From Stenomitos rutilans HA7619-LM2 (GTDB lineage Bacteria > Cyanobacteriota > Cyanobacteriia > Leptolyngbyales > Leptolyngbyaceae), in assembly GCA_019358945.1 (NCBI GenBank), contig JAHHIE010000012.1, forward strand, positions 58,959 to 122,958: a DNA stretch of 64,000 bases. Reading direction: 5' to 3'. The notes beneath the pieces were generated by a model that worked only from the letters and a program-made list of their open reading frames with translations, was not told where the DNA came from and did not search any database. How positions within the stretch are numbered: position 1 is the stretch's first letter; every line of letters begins with the position of its first letter. Below are positions 18,348 to 28,389 of this stretch, piece by piece. A program made the translations under genes and the position numbers.

Positions 18348-20564
18348 TTACCTAACATACTGTGCCCACATTTGTTTGTAAGCCTGTTCCATTTCGCGGG
18401 TGAACTGTTTGGCATTCCAGAGCGGAGCCGTTTGGCGCGATCGCCAGAGCTTCCAGGCAACCTGCTGCCGTAAGGCCGGATCGGTGCCAAAGCGCACTCC
18501 CCATGCAACATACTCCTCATTTGTCCAGGCGATGCCTTCTTCAATGCCCGCATTCACCATCATGGTGTAGCTGTTGCGGCTGGCAAACTGTTCGCCTACT
18601 CGCGTCACCAGCGGAATGCCCATCCAAAGCGTTTCCATCGTAGTTGTCGCGCCATTGTAGGGATAGGTATCTAGCACTACGTCTGCGATCGCCAGATTGG
18701 CTCGATGCACGGCTTCCGCTGGTACTTCTGGCAAAAAGCGGAGTCGATCGGTCGATACCCCTTCTGCTTTTGCCACTTCGGTAAAGTAGGCTTGAATCGC
18801 TTTATCGTCGGTAATGCCTTTAATCAAAAAGTAGCTGTTGGGCACGGCAGCAATGATGCGTAGCTGCGATCGCACCGTTTCAGGATGGCGCTTGGAGGCA
18901 CTCTGTCCGCTCAGGTAAATCACGGCATCGGCTGGAATGCCCAAGTCTTTTCGTCGCAGCGTGGGTACACCGACTTCAAACCCATCCACGGCCAGGTAGG
19001 TTTGGGGCAAGCGCCAGATCTTTTCGGCGTAGTGATCCTCAGCGTCTTCCGAAAGGACGTATGGATCAGCGATAAAGTAGTCGATCGCGGGAAGGCCCGA
19101 AGCATCCCACCCTAACCACGTAGCTTGAATCGGTGCAGGCTTGAGCGCCATCACTTCCGAGCACACATCGGCGGTAATGCTATCCAGATCAATCAGAATA
19201 TCAATGTCGTCCTGATAGATTTGCTCGGCTATTTCTAGCCCATCGCGCCCCAGTTTCCGAGCCTGATCAACCTGTTCTACAAACCAATCTTGCAGCGTAT
19301 CGTTGCCGCGCTGATAGTTCCAAAAGTAGCCAAAGAGTTCAAACTGTTCCCGATCGTGGTGTTGCAACAACCAGCGGCATAGCCAACCTACCGAGTGTCG
19401 CCGCATGCAGTGCGAAAAGTAGCCCACCCGTAAACGTCGATGCTGTCGTGGGCGATCGCGCCGGGAAGCCAGTCCCTGCTGATATCGCTCGGCAGGTTCA
19501 GCCGCATACGCTCGAACGCTGGTCTGACACAGCTTAAACAGATGATTTTGGGCCAGACGATTGCGCTCCAGGTCATCTCGCACATAGGGCAAGAAGAACG
19601 TGGTGGTGACGAGCTTCAACGTGGTGTGCTGATCGAGCGGCTCGGTTTGCTCCTCAGCCAGCGACAGCAAGAGGGATTCTTGCAGGGTTGCTAACTCAAA
19701 AATTTCTTTCCAGTAGCCGCCAGCACGGGTTAAGGCTCGCAGCAGCAGAAAGGCACCAAACACCTGATCCGGCAGCGATCGTGCCAGAATACACCACTCC
19801 CGCGCGGTTTCGATGCCCTTTTCGTACTGTCCTGAATTTTGATAGAAGGTCGATAGATGGCTGAGAATCTCTAAGTCTTGCGGACAGGCGTTTAGGCACC
19901 GTTGGGCATACTCAGCCGCTAGTGAGGGTCGATTCCACTCGTAGGCAATGGCAACCGATGCCAGCATGAGCGTTTGCACGACAGGAAGCAGATCCTCTGC
20001 CCGATCGAGCGCCACTTCCGCAAAGTCCAATAGCGCTGGATCGGTAGGCGCGTGCTTCAAGACAGCTTTCAACGTGTCTACCAGTAATGCCTGGTCAACG
20101 TCAGCCGACGATCGCAGCACGTCGATCGTACCCCACTCCACCAAATCATCCCCTGCAAAGCGGTCGAGTTCAACCGATCGTTGTGCCAGGTATAACAGGT
20201 TCGCTAAATCTTGAGGTGCAATTTCCCGGAGGTGCTGACGCAAGACCCAGGCAAGCTTTGGGTTGGCGCTGGCTTCTTGCTGTTCTGCCTGCGATCGCAC
20301 AACCTGTGCCAGTTCTGCCGTCCATTGCTCAATCTGCTCGTCATCCCCCTCCATCATTGCCAGCATCCAGGTGGTCTGCGCTTCGGCTTCGTCACCCAGC
20401 AGCAGGGATGCTACCCCCAGATGCCAATAGTAGGCTTTGACATCGGGTTGCTCTTCAATGAGTTGCTGATAACGCTCGATCGCAGCACCATATTCACCAC
20501 GCGCCAAACAAGCGTCTGCCTGCTGTACCTGCGATCGCACTGCCAAACTGTCTTCAACCATCAT
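18348..20564 (-). CDS. SPINDLY/OGT-like TPR glycosyltransferase (GT41)
   Basis: A 738-residue protein: TPR-type helices over about the first 350 residues, then a GT41 catalytic region from about 370 (RLRVGYFSHCMRRHSVGWL, holding the expected His) to the end. The later motif YNGATTTMETLWMGIPLVT matches the donor-binding segment of O-GlcNAc transferases and SPINDLY. GT41 enzymes move GlcNAc or fucose from a nucleotide sugar to Ser/Thr of proteins. The start ATG is at 20564, with another three bases downstream. A second, divergent OGT-like gene and a pilin gene lie within 6.5 kb. Confidence 0.9.
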   Translation of the reverse strand: MMVEDSLAVRSQVQQADACLARGEYGAAIERYQQLIEEQPDVKAYYWHLGVASLLLGDEAEAQTTWMLAMMEGDDEQIEQWTAELAQVVRSQAEQQEASANPKLAWVLRQHLREIAPQDLANLLYLAQRSVELDRFAGDDLVEWGTIDVLRSSADVDQALLVDTLKAVLKHAPTDPALLDFAEVALDRAEDLLPVVQTLMLASVAIAYEWNRPSLAAEYAQRCLNACPQDLEILSHLSTFYQNSGQYEKGIETAREWCILARSLPDQVFGAFLLLRALTRAGGYWKEIFELATLQESLLLSLAEEQTEPLDQHTTLKLVTTTFFLPYVRDDLERNRLAQNHLFKLCQTSVRAYAAEPAERYQQGLASRRDRPRQHRRLRVGYFSHCMRRHSVGWLCRWLLQHHDREQFELFGYFWNYQRGNDTLQDWFVEQVDQARKLGRDGLEIAEQIYQDDIDILIDLDSITADVCSEVMALKPAPIQATWLGWDASGLPAIDYFIADPYVLSEDAEDHYAEKIWRLPQTYLAVDGFEVGVPTLRRKDLGIPADAVIYLSGQSASKRHPETVRSQLRIIAAVPNSYFLIKGITDDKAIQAYFTEVAKAEGVSTDRLRFLPEVPAEAVHRANLAIADVVLDTYPYNGATTTMETLWMGIPLVTRVGEQFASRNSYTMMVNAGIEEGIAWTNEEYVAWGVRFGTDPALRQQVAWKLWRSRQTAPLWNAKQFTREMEQAYKQMWAQYVR

Positions 20565-20712
20565 GTTGTCACCGCTGCCATCAGGGACGGGGGATGCCCT
20601 ACGGCTTCAGTATGCCCCAGTCGTATGGGCTTCGATCGGGTAGCGCGGGGAAATCAGTCGATCGCTGGGGAACTCTACTTGTGGTGCTTAGAGTAATTAT
20701 CGATCGTAGTGT

Positions 20713-21120
20713 ATGCCAATTAACAATCCTAACCCTAACGATTCCCACTGGCGTGGTCTTTTCTCAGAGCGAGTAAGTGGCGTAATCTTACTTATTGGCA
20801 GTTCAATAGAGGGCTATGGGTTTATCCTCACCCCATTGCTACAAGCAACGTATCATGTTCAAAGTATTAATTGCTGGTTCACATTTATTACATTCATATC
20901 CATTCTTTTTGGCTATGGATTGATTTTCACTATTTTCGGCAAGAGAGCTAGCAGAGCATTGTTTCGATCGCCAAAACAGCCTTCAAAGCTAGGTTCAATT
21001 GTCCTCTCAATACTTGTATGGTTTGGTATACAGGTAACTTTTTGGATGCGCTCGTTTTTAGAAGAGCATGGATACTCAATCTCCAGGCAGATTCCTCTGG
21101 TTGATACTTTTACGCGATGA
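20713..21120 (+). CDS. Hypothetical membrane protein
   Basis: A 135-residue protein that I do not recognise. It has three predicted membrane segments (about residues 21-45, 53-75 and 92-110) joined by a short basic loop (GKRASRALFRSPKQPSK). It is divergent from the OGT-like gene and has lower GC and far fewer HIP1 sites than its neighbours, which may point to separate ancestry. A hairpin directly after the stop probably ends the transcript. Confidence 0.65.
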   Translation: MPINNPNPNDSHWRGLFSERVSGVILLIGSSIEGYGFILTPLLQATYHVQSINCWFTFITFISILFGYGLIFTIFGKRASRALFRSPKQPSKLGSIVLSILVWFGIQVTFWMRSFLEEHGYSISRQIPLVDTFTR

Positions 21121-21156
21121 GGGCAAATTATTAGATTAACTGGTAATAATTCGCCC
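21121..21156 (+). terminator. Hairpin directly after the hypothetical membrane gene
   Basis: GGGCAAATTATTA (21121-21133) pairs with TAATAATTCGCCC (21144-21156), with one mismatch, right behind the TGA stop. There is no long T-run, so this is a likely but weak terminator or an RNA-stabilising hairpin. Confidence 0.5.
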
Positions 21157-21288
21157 TTGAAAGAATCTTAAAAGAAGCAGTAGCTGCGTAGGGTGCTGTT
21201 AGCTCCAGCGTAACGCACCGTTTCTTAGGGCTAACCTGATGAGTCGATACACCTAGAACCACTGTCGATCAGATTGATACTGGCAACC

Positions 21289-21320
21289 CTGTAGGGGCGT
21301 TACATGTAACGTCCCTACAG
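21289..21320. repeat. Dispersed palindrome between convergent genes
   Basis: CTGTAGGGGCGTTACA followed at once by TGTAACGTCCCTACAG: two 16-bp arms with one wobble pair. It lies 20 bp past the end of the NTRC gene. Related palindromes occur at 43714-43735 and 54256-54281. It may act as a two-way terminator. Confidence 0.75.
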
Positions 21321-21339
21321 ATGGCTACCGATGTTCGTT

Positions 21340-22707
21340 CTACACGTAAGACGCGATCGTCTCCCGGTATTGGCTCTTGGGCTTCACCCCTTTCAGTTCT
21401 GCGACCTTGTCTTTGTCTTTAAAGAACTGAATGGTGGGTGTGCCAACGACTCCAGCCGCTTCAGCGATGTCTGGATCTTGCTCAATGTCAATCTCAATGT
21501 AGTGAATCTTGCCGTCAAACTCATCCACCACCTTGTTAAGAATGGGCTTGAGCGTATGGCAGGGGCCACATTGGGGTGACGCATACTTGACCATGATCAG
21601 GCGATCGCTGTCGTGATACAGCTTCCGCAGAGCATAGCCCCCTTCATGGCGAGTCCGCTCCACATTAAACTCGGTTTCTTGCTCGGCGTCCGTTTTCTTG
21701 GCAGTCGGTTCAGCGGCTGGCTTTTCAGAATCCGTCTGGTGAAATTCTTGAATCAGGTCATGGGTTGAGAGCCAGCGTTCTGCCAGCATCGCCGCCTGAC
21801 AGCCTGTACCTGCTGCGGTGATGGCCTGACGAAACTCATGGTCTTGAACATCGCCTGCGGTGAACACGCCTTCGACGCTGGTTTCAACAGAACCAGGCTT
21901 GGTGACAATATAGCCCACGTCATCCAGGTCTAATTGCCCGGTGAAAAGGGAGGTGTTGGGGGTGTGCCCGATCGCATAGAACAACCCTCTGACGTGAAGT
22001 TCTCCTTCTTCGCCCGTTTTGGCATCTCGAATTTTGACCCCTTTCATGTGGTCGGCTTCACCAAACACATCCGAAATATCGGTATTCCAGTGAATGGTGA
22101 TTTTGGGATTGCTGAGCACCCGATCTTGCATCGCTTTGCTGGCACGCATCTTCTCAGTGCGTACCAGCATGTGGACATGAGAGCCATACTTCGTGAGATA
22201 AATCGATTCTTCGGCTGCCGAATCGCCGCCACCGACAACCGCGAGTTCTGCCGATCGAAAAATGGGGGTCGCACCATCACAAATCGCGCAGGCAGAAATG
22301 CCACGGCTCCAAAACTGGCTTTCACAGGGGAGTCCCAACCGCTTTGCAGTGGCACCTGTGGCAATCACCACACTGTGCGCCAGCACTTCCCGTTCCTCAG
22401 AACGAATCACAAAGGGACGCTGGCTAAAGTCAACCGAGGTGACATCTTCCGTCACTAACTCAGCGCCCCAGCGTATCGCCTGTGCTTTCATGCGATCCAT
22501 TAACTGTGGTCCCGTGATGCCCTCTGGAAAACCCGGAAAGTTCTCTACCTCAGTGGTTGTCATGAGTTGTCCACCAGGTAAACCGCCTGCCTGATAGCCT
22601 TCAAACATAAAGGGCTTCAAGTTGGCGCGAGCCGCATAAATTGCGGCGGTATACCCGGCTGGACCGGAGCCGATAATCACTACGTTTTCGATCGTTGGGG
22701 TGGTCAT
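21340..22707 (-). CDS. ntrC: NADPH-thioredoxin reductase C (TrxR-Trx fusion)
   Basis: A 455-residue fusion of a flavoprotein thioredoxin reductase and a thioredoxin, the NTRC architecture typical of cyanobacteria and chloroplasts, which reduces 2-Cys peroxiredoxins with NADPH. Visible parts: FAD motif [16 protein letters not shown], redox centre SACAICDG (CxxC), NADPH motif [11 protein letters not shown], an acidic linker, and a C-terminal thioredoxin with CGPC ([12 protein letters not shown]). The family start [13 protein letters not shown] at 22707 is chosen over the open upstream extension to 22773. The symbol follows plant usage and does not mean the nitrogen regulator. Confidence 0.96.
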   Translation of the reverse strand: MTTPTIENVVIIGSGPAGYTAAIYAARANLKPFMFEGYQAGGLPGGQLMTTTEVENFPGFPEGITGPQLMDRMKAQAIRWGAELVTEDVTSVDFSQRPFVIRSEEREVLAHSVVIATGATAKRLGLPCESQFWSRGISACAICDGATPIFRSAELAVVGGGDSAAEESIYLTKYGSHVHMLVRTEKMRASKAMQDRVLSNPKITIHWNTDISDVFGEADHMKGVKIRDAKTGEEGELHVRGLFYAIGHTPNTSLFTGQLDLDDVGYIVTKPGSVETSVEGVFTAGDVQDHEFRQAITAAGTGCQAAMLAERWLSTHDLIQEFHQTDSEKPAAEPTAKKTDAEQETEFNVERTRHEGGYALRKLYHDSDRLIMVKYASPQCGPCHTLKPILNKVVDEFDGKIHYIEIDIEQDPDIAEAAGVVGTPTIQFFKDKDKVAELKGVKPKSQYRETIASYV

Positions 22708-22900
22708 TGGTCTATACAAACTCATAACGACTACGCATAGTATAGCGCAACATCTCTTAAAGAGAAACCCCACCTGCGCTAGAGAATCTGGCAGCGCTTA
22801 TGGGATGGGGCAGGAATTAGAGATTTAGCGACTAAAAGTGGTATCACCCATTGTCAACAGGCACATCCCCAAACCCTGTACCCCAAAAGACTCTCAACCC

Positions 22901-25900
22901 CTACTTGTAGCCCCGTTGCCAAAGGTTTAATTGATCTTTGTGGCTTTCAATGTTCTTGAACCCGGCCTGTTGTAACTTTTCCTGCAAGCTCTCAGCCGTA
23001 AAAGCAGTCCGGTGAGCCATAAAATGGTTGCCACCCGCGATCGCGGCTCTAAACCCATAGAGAATGTCGATCGCTGCGATCGGGCCTTCTGGTGACACAT
23101 AGAGGATTTCTTCTAACCTGCCCTGAGCAACGTATGCCGCCACAGCTTGAATGTCGGGCAGCGTAACGAGCGCAAAGCCACCCGGTTTCAGCACGCGATA
23201 AAACTCCGCCAGAGCAAGCGGCACGTCGTGAGCGTAGAGATGCTCCAGGTTGTGGGATGAAAATACTGCATCTACGGACTCGTCTGGCACCGCGCTCATG
23301 TCTGTCATGGAACCGATAATGTCCGGCTCCATAGCAGGATTAATGTCTAGCCGCACCTCTCGCCATTCTGAAGTCCGCAGCGCTTCCGGCAGCGCTTCAG
23401 GATCATAGGGGCCACACCCCACGTGCAGAATCAGCTTTGTGGCGATCGGCTGCGTCTCTTCTATGGGTTTGGCAACAGGATCGGCTGACTGCTGCATCAA
23501 CCTGTCAGCAACCACGTCCTGGTAAAACTGCTCCAGTCCTCTCACGCACTCTGTGTCGTCAAAAAGAAGCGCATGCCGCTCACTCATCCGCTGGACGATC
23601 GACCGTTTCCACTCCGGTTCTAGCCCCAATCGCGCTGCGATTTCAATGTATTCGGCTTCCGTTTGAGCGATCGTCTCCGGCACACCCAGCATGGTGAGCA
23701 TCCCGCTGGATTGGCGACCGCGCATAAATTCCCCGGCATGAGTCACAACAGGAAGATTGCAGGCGATCGCGTCAAAGGTGGTGTGCCCACCCGAAAAACC
23801 AGGCGTGTCGAGAAACGCGTCTGCATCGAGGAGTAGACTCGTGTAATCCTGCCAATTTTGACCCGGTAAAAAGACGCAGTAAGCTTCGCTCTTGAGTCCT
23901 GCTGCCGCAAACGATCGCTGGAGCCGCTCACGAAACTGTCGCTCTAAAGTTGGACTCGATCGATTCGTCATGGTCGATCGCACGATGAAGACGAACTGTG
24001 CTTGCGGCACTCGACGCGCAATTTCGACAAACAGGTAGTCGTGCTGAGGCAAATATTTGATGATTAACTGGCAGGAAACATAGAGTACCGCATCGGCTCT
24101 TAACCCAAAGGCAGTTCGTGTTTTCGTGGTTGTAGGAATCGATGGGTGAGGATAGCTAATCCCTAAACTGGGCAAGCGAACAAGTTGCTCAGTATAGTGT
24201 TCCTGAGCGTTTTCTGGCTCCATCAAAGCGCCTGACAGGAAATAGTCGATCGTGGGTAACCCAGAAGTAACAGGATGCCCCCAAGCCGCACACTGCACAG
24301 GCGCTAACCGAAAGCAACCCGCCATCGCAGTGGGTGTATGCACACCGATCGCCAGAAAGACCAGAAGATGCAGATCATCGGCCAGAATTTGCTGACAAAC
24401 CCCTTGCAGATCGTTTGGCATGTAGTGATAGACATCACTCAGGGCTTTGAATTGCTCAGTGCGACGATCGATCGCTGAACCCGTGTTGTAGCAATAGATT
24501 TCAAATTGGCTGCGATCGTGGTTTTTGAGCCATCCAAATGTCCACAGAGACATACTGTTGGTGCCAATAGAATCAGCCAGATAACCAATCCGAATTTTTC
24601 CGGCTTTGCTGACGGGTGGCATGGAAAGCGGCTGCATCCACTCAGGATGATGCTCACGCATGGCACGCTGAAGCAACCCTCCATATAGAGCTTGTGGCTT
24701 CCGCACATTGATTGCCTGACAGGCCAAGTAAAACAGTCTCAAACAAGAGATATTGCTAAAATCAACGGACTGTTGTTGGGTTGCGGCTAATTCGACCTGA
24801 TGGTTAATGCTCTTGAGTCCTTGCTCAAACCGTTGACGATACGCCGTCATTTCCTCTGTACTTTGGTAAAGCAGCGGCAAGAGCAGTTGCGGCAGACTTG
24901 CTAAGAACAGATCATCTGGTTTCAAATTCGCCGCTGCCTGAAGGCACTCGATCGCGGCTTCCATTCGCCCACAAAGCTGATAGCAGTCAGCCAATGTGAG
25001 ATAGTCTTGCACGTTGCCCGTTTGCCCCGTTGCAAAAAATGCTTGAAAGGCTTCGATCGCCGCTTCAGGATTACCATCCCGATTGTAAGAATAGGCAAAA
25101 AAGTTATGTGCAGTTGCAACATCATTTGCCGCAACATAGGCTTCACCCAGTTTCCACAGAATCGCAGGATCGCGCTGCTTTAGTTTCAGGGCTTGATGAT
25201 AGGCTGCGATCGCAGGTTGCGCTTGCTGCTGTGCCATCAACGCCTTGCCTAAGCCAAGGTGCCCCGTAAAATCTTTTGGCTGTAACGCGATCGCCCGTCG
25301 AAACAGGTCTTCTGCCTGCTGAGAAGCACCGTTCTGAACCAAAAGATTGCCTAAATGATTGAGCGTATCGACGTGATTTTCATCCAGTGCAATCGCCTCT
25401 TGAAAGGCCGCGATCGCCTCGTCAGGACGGGCCATTCGTTCTAACGCCAACCCCTTAATGTAGTGCGCCAATGGGGTGTGAGGGGCAAGCGCTACAGACT
25501 GCTGGATTGCTTCAATCACCGCTGCATCGTTCTCGGCCAAATAGTAGAGCATCCCTAAATTGAACCAAATCTCTGCATTTTGAGGCTCAACCTGTAGAAT
25601 CGTGCGGTACTTTTCCTCAGCACCAGAAAGCTGGCCTTTAACGTGCAGGTCAACCGCCTCTTGGCGTAACGTTGCCAAATCGATTTTGGGATACACGGGC
25701 AACTGATAAATCGCATCAATGACAGCGCGATCGCGACGGGCGTACCAGTCAAATGCTTGCGCCTCGGTTTGCTTCCCGGCCTTCCAACTGAGAACCAGAA
25801 AATGAGGGGCATCTCCGTCTACCACCGCCTCTTGTGCCAACCCATTAAGCTGTAAAGCCGCTTGAGCATAAGACGCTAAAAAGTCCCGCGTTGCCTGTTG

Positions 25901-26434
25901 CACCGTCTTAAGCTGCCCTTGATTGATTATGATCAATGCCTGCTCTGCCAGCAGCGGTGCCGCCAGCATTAGCCCCAAAATGACCGATCGATAATCAGCC
26001 TTACCGTTGTAGAAATAGACCCCAATCCGGTCTTCGGTTGCCAGTTGCCGCAGGTCGTGAAAAAACTCCTCAAAGGACTGGTTGCAAAGAAAAACTTGCT
26101 CATCCATGCCAGCCGCTGCTAACTGCTCGGTTAATTGCTCGATCGTCGCACGCTTGGCACCGAACCGATCATCCTCCTCTACGGCGTATGCCATGCAGTC
26201 AGGGTGATTCAGCAACGCTGCCATCAGGTTTTCTCCCGGCAAGCAGCCAACTTCGCAATACACCTCTCCTGGAACCATGTAGCCGATCGCCGTGTTTAAG
26301 AGTTGGGCAACTGGTGTTGCGGTAAGGCGATGAGGTGGCTTTAGCATGACGGTTGCCTGAGAAGAGCTTTCCTTCTGGTTCGGTACAGCGTCGTCATGGG
26401 AGGCAAAGCGGGCAGTGAACCGTTGAATGTCCAT
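22901..26434 (-). CDS. Large TPR-OGT-like protein with methyltransferase-type modules at both ends
   Basis: 1177 residues with at least four modules. About 35-240 resembles a SAM-methyltransferase-type Rossmann domain (GEVYCEVGCLPGENLMAALLNH) of uncertain activity. About 255-510 is a run of TPRs (NLGMLYYLAEN, HLGNLLVQNGASQQAEDLFRRAIALQP). About 610-985 is a GT41 catalytic region (KIRIGYLADS, APVQCAAWGHPVTSGLPTIDYFLSG, GGHTTFDAIACNLPVVT). About 1000-1177 is a class I methyltransferase (LILHVGCGPYDPEALP, AVFSSHNLEHLY, RVLKPGGFALVTLPD). The usual catalytic His after the first GT41 strand is replaced by a SIGTNSMS sequence. It is divergent from pilA by 346 bp. Start 26434; an ATG at 26347 is possible. 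Confidence 0.85.
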   Translation of the reverse strand: MDIQRFTARFASHDDAVPNQKESSSQATVMLKPPHRLTATPVAQLLNTAIGYMVPGEVYCEVGCLPGENLMAALLNHPDCMAYAVEEDDRFGAKRATIEQLTEQLAAAGMDEQVFLCNQSFEEFFHDLRQLATEDRIGVYFYNGKADYRSVILGLMLAAPLLAEQALIIINQGQLKTVQQATRDFLASYAQAALQLNGLAQEAVVDGDAPHFLVLSWKAGKQTEAQAFDWYARRDRAVIDAIYQLPVYPKIDLATLRQEAVDLHVKGQLSGAEEKYRTILQVEPQNAEIWFNLGMLYYLAENDAAVIEAIQQSVALAPHTPLAHYIKGLALERMARPDEAIAAFQEAIALDENHVDTLNHLGNLLVQNGASQQAEDLFRRAIALQPKDFTGHLGLGKALMAQQQAQPAIAAYHQALKLKQRDPAILWKLGEAYVAANDVATAHNFFAYSYNRDGNPEAAIEAFQAFFATGQTGNVQDYLTLADCYQLCGRMEAAIECLQAAANLKPDDLFLASLPQLLLPLLYQSTEEMTAYRQRFEQGLKSINHQVELAATQQQSVDFSNISCLRLFYLACQAINVRKPQALYGGLLQRAMREHHPEWMQPLSMPPVSKAGKIRIGYLADSIGTNSMSLWTFGWLKNHDRSQFEIYCYNTGSAIDRRTEQFKALSDVYHYMPNDLQGVCQQILADDLHLLVFLAIGVHTPTAMAGCFRLAPVQCAAWGHPVTSGLPTIDYFLSGALMEPENAQEHYTEQLVRLPSLGISYPHPSIPTTTKTRTAFGLRADAVLYVSCQLIIKYLPQHDYLFVEIARRVPQAQFVFIVRSTMTNRSSPTLERQFRERLQRSFAAAGLKSEAYCVFLPGQNWQDYTSLLLDADAFLDTPGFSGGHTTFDAIACNLPVVTHAGEFMRGRQSSGMLTMLGVPETIAQTEAEYIEIAARLGLEPEWKRSIVQRMSERHALLFDDTECVRGLEQFYQDVVADRLMQQSADPVAKPIEETQPIATKLILHVGCGPYDPEALPEALRTSEWREVRLDINPAMEPDIIGSMTDMSAVPDESVDAVFSSHNLEHLYAHDVPLALAEFYRVLKPGGFALVTLPDIQAVAAYVAQGRLEEILYVSPEGPIAAIDILYGFRAAIAGGNHFMAHRTAFTAESLQEKLQQAGFKNIESHKDQLNLWQRGYK

Positions 26435-26718
26435 ATGCGTCAGTCAGCGATGGAGGGGGCAAGAGGGGGCGATCATAGAAGCCGCACTGATAGAAAGGCA
26501 AACCGCTACGTTTCTATCTTGCCCAAACGGACAAGTTTGCACATAATTTCGCGAGAGAAAAAGCCTGCTAGCGCAAAGGCAACACCAAGATCAACGCATG
26601 TCGACAAATTTTTTATAAGCTCAAACGCTCACGCTGCCAGGGTCAGGCGCATTTTTACCGCAGCAAACAAACTCAACCGCCATTTTTTTTAGAGTGGAGT
26701 GATATGAAAGCAGGGAGA

Positions 26719-26760
26719 GCGGGGTACGTTACGTTCAGGAGTTAGAACCACATACCCCGC
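26719..26760 (+). promoter_or_regulatory. Inverted repeat in the pilA 5' region
   Basis: GCGGGGTA (26719-26726) pairs with TACCCCGC (26753-26760) around a 26-nt loop, five bases before the AAAAGGAG ribosome binding site of pilA. The position suits an mRNA stabiliser or a translational control hairpin for a highly expressed pilin. Confidence 0.5.
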
Positions 26761-26780
26761 ACCTAAAAGGAGACCCTCTC

Positions 26781-27323
26781 ATGAAGTCTGATTTCAAAGC
26801 TAAGTTCCTACACCACCTCATCGAGAAGAAGCAAGACAAGGGCTTCACCCTGATTGAACTGCTGGTTGTAATCATCATCATCGGTATTCTGTCTGCGATC
26901 GCACTGCCTTCCTTCCTGAACCAAGCGAACAAAGCAAAAGAGTCGGAGTCTAAGCAGTACGTTGGTTCGATGAACCGTTCACAGCAGGCTTACTACCTGG
27001 AGAAGAACACCTTCTCGTCTGATGTTTCTCTGTTGGGCCTCGGCATCAAAACCGACACCACCAACTACACCTACCAGATCGACTCTCCCACCAGCTCTGG
27101 TGTGAAGAACGTTTCCAACCCCAAATTCACCAACACCTTGAGAGCACACCTCGGTGGCGTGAGCACCGGTTTCACCACAGGTGCAACGTCGGGTGAAGCA
27201 ACGACCCTGGCTGTTCTTTGCCAATCTGCTAAGCCGGGTGCAACCACCCTGTCTGGCGTAACGCTGAACTCCTTGACCGGCCCTTCCTGCGACGGCACCA
27301 ACTACCAAGATCTGGGCAAGTAA
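26781..27323 (+). CDS. pilA: Type IV major pilin (PilA-like)
   Basis: A 180-residue prepilin. A basic leader ending in ...KQDKG is followed by FTLIELLVVIIIIGILSAIALPSF, so PilD should cleave after Gly21 to give a methylated Phe1 and Glu5. The C-terminal part has a Cys pair (VLCQSAKPG ... GPSCDGT), a likely disulfide, and many Ser/Thr residues that could be glycosylated. The strong ribosome binding site AAAAGGAG, codon use unlike the neighbours (few HIP1 sites, even codon preference), and a strong terminator all suggest high expression. It is divergent from the large OGT-like gene. Confidence 0.93.
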   Translation: MKSDFKAKFLHHLIEKKQDKGFTLIELLVVIIIIGILSAIALPSFLNQANKAKESESKQYVGSMNRSQQAYYLEKNTFSSDVSLLGLGIKTDTTNYTYQIDSPTSSGVKNVSNPKFTNTLRAHLGGVSTGFTTGATSGEATTLAVLCQSAKPGATTLSGVTLNSLTGPSCDGTNYQDLGK

Positions 27324-27380
27324 TTTGACTGCTAGCAAGTCTGCAATCGCAGCACTTGATCACGATCCTGTTTAGATACT

Positions 27381-27416
27381 AAAAGAGTGGGTAGATGCTC
27401 TACCCACTCTTTTTTG
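27381..27416 (+). terminator. Intrinsic terminator of pilA
   Basis: Perfect 15-bp stem AAAAGAGTGGGTAGA (27381-27395) / TCTACCCACTCTTTT (27399-27413) with a 3-nt loop, ending in a T-run (27410-27415), 57 bp past the pilA stop. Confidence 0.95.
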
Positions 27417-27717
27417 TGCTTACATTTTTGTGCTTATAGATGATCGCAGCATACCGCTTGACTGCTACAGCCGTTTTCGTTTGGGTTCACCACATCCGCT
27501 ATCCGACACCCTGCAACCGTGCTCAATTAGACTGTGGCTTACTCGATCGAGAACTGCTGTAAGTTTTTGGTTAATGTAGGGCGGCCGCTCATGGCAGTGT
27601 TCTCATGCCCCTTGCTGATGTGGAACGACCAGGTTAGTCTTTGCTTTAAGGCCATTTTTGCTTTATAAGGAAGCTTAATGAATGAGCGTATAGACGATCG
27701 TTGCGTGGGTGTAGCCG

Positions 27718-28389
27718 ATGAACCGTAGTGCGTCCGGTGCAGTAACTCAGACTTTTTTGGTGGTGGATGACCACGAGGCCATTTTGGAAGGAACGGTGCC
27801 TGCTTTGAAGCGAACGTATCCGACTGCCGAAATTTTTACAGCGCAAGATATTCAAACCGCTCAAACACAAATTGGTTACTATCACCCCACGCTGGTTGTC
27901 TTGGATTTGAGCGTACCGCAACAGCCTTATGCGATCGCCAGTGCCGAGGTCGGGATTCAGTTTCTCAAGACACTCATTGAGAGCCAGTTAGCGCCGAACA
28001 TTGTGGTGCTGAGTACTAACATTCGGCCATTGGTACAACTGAAGCCGATGATTAATGCCTATGAGGGCGGCTTTGCCGCAATGGACAAGTCGCTACCCAT
28101 TCGGGAGATGCTCCGGTTAGTGGATTTTGCGCTACGCGGCTCGATTTACTTGCCGCCAGAGTTGCGATCACGCTCAGAGTTTGACCGTAAGTGGCTGGAG
28201 GTGCTCACGCTGAAATTTCAGGAAGGGTTAACAGACAGAGCGATTGCAGACCGGATGCAAGTCAGCGATCGTACAGTCCGAAATTACTGGGTTAGATTGC
28301 AGGATGCGTTAGGTATCTACGATGAGCCGGACAAAGATCTGCGGATTCAAATTGCGATCGCGGCTCGTAAACTTGGCTTGCTGAGCTGA
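27718..28389 (+). CDS. Response regulator with LuxR/NarL-type HTH
   Basis: A 223-residue two-domain regulator. The receiver spans about residues 12-140 with acidic pocket VVDDHEA, phospho-acceptor Asp in TLVVLDLS, and a Lys near AAMDKSL. The C-terminal HTH (LTDRAIADRMQVSDRTVRNYWVRLQDALGI) is of the NarL/LuxR class. The CHASE2 histidine kinase 755 bp downstream on the same strand is the obvious partner. Targets are unknown. Confidence 0.85.
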   Translation: MNRSASGAVTQTFLVVDDHEAILEGTVPALKRTYPTAEIFTAQDIQTAQTQIGYYHPTLVVLDLSVPQQPYAIASAEVGIQFLKTLIESQLAPNIVVLSTNIRPLVQLKPMINAYEGGFAAMDKSLPIREMLRLVDFALRGSIYLPPELRSRSEFDRKWLEVLTLKFQEGLTDRAIADRMQVSDRTVRNYWVRLQDALGIYDEPDKDLRIQIAIAARKLGLLS

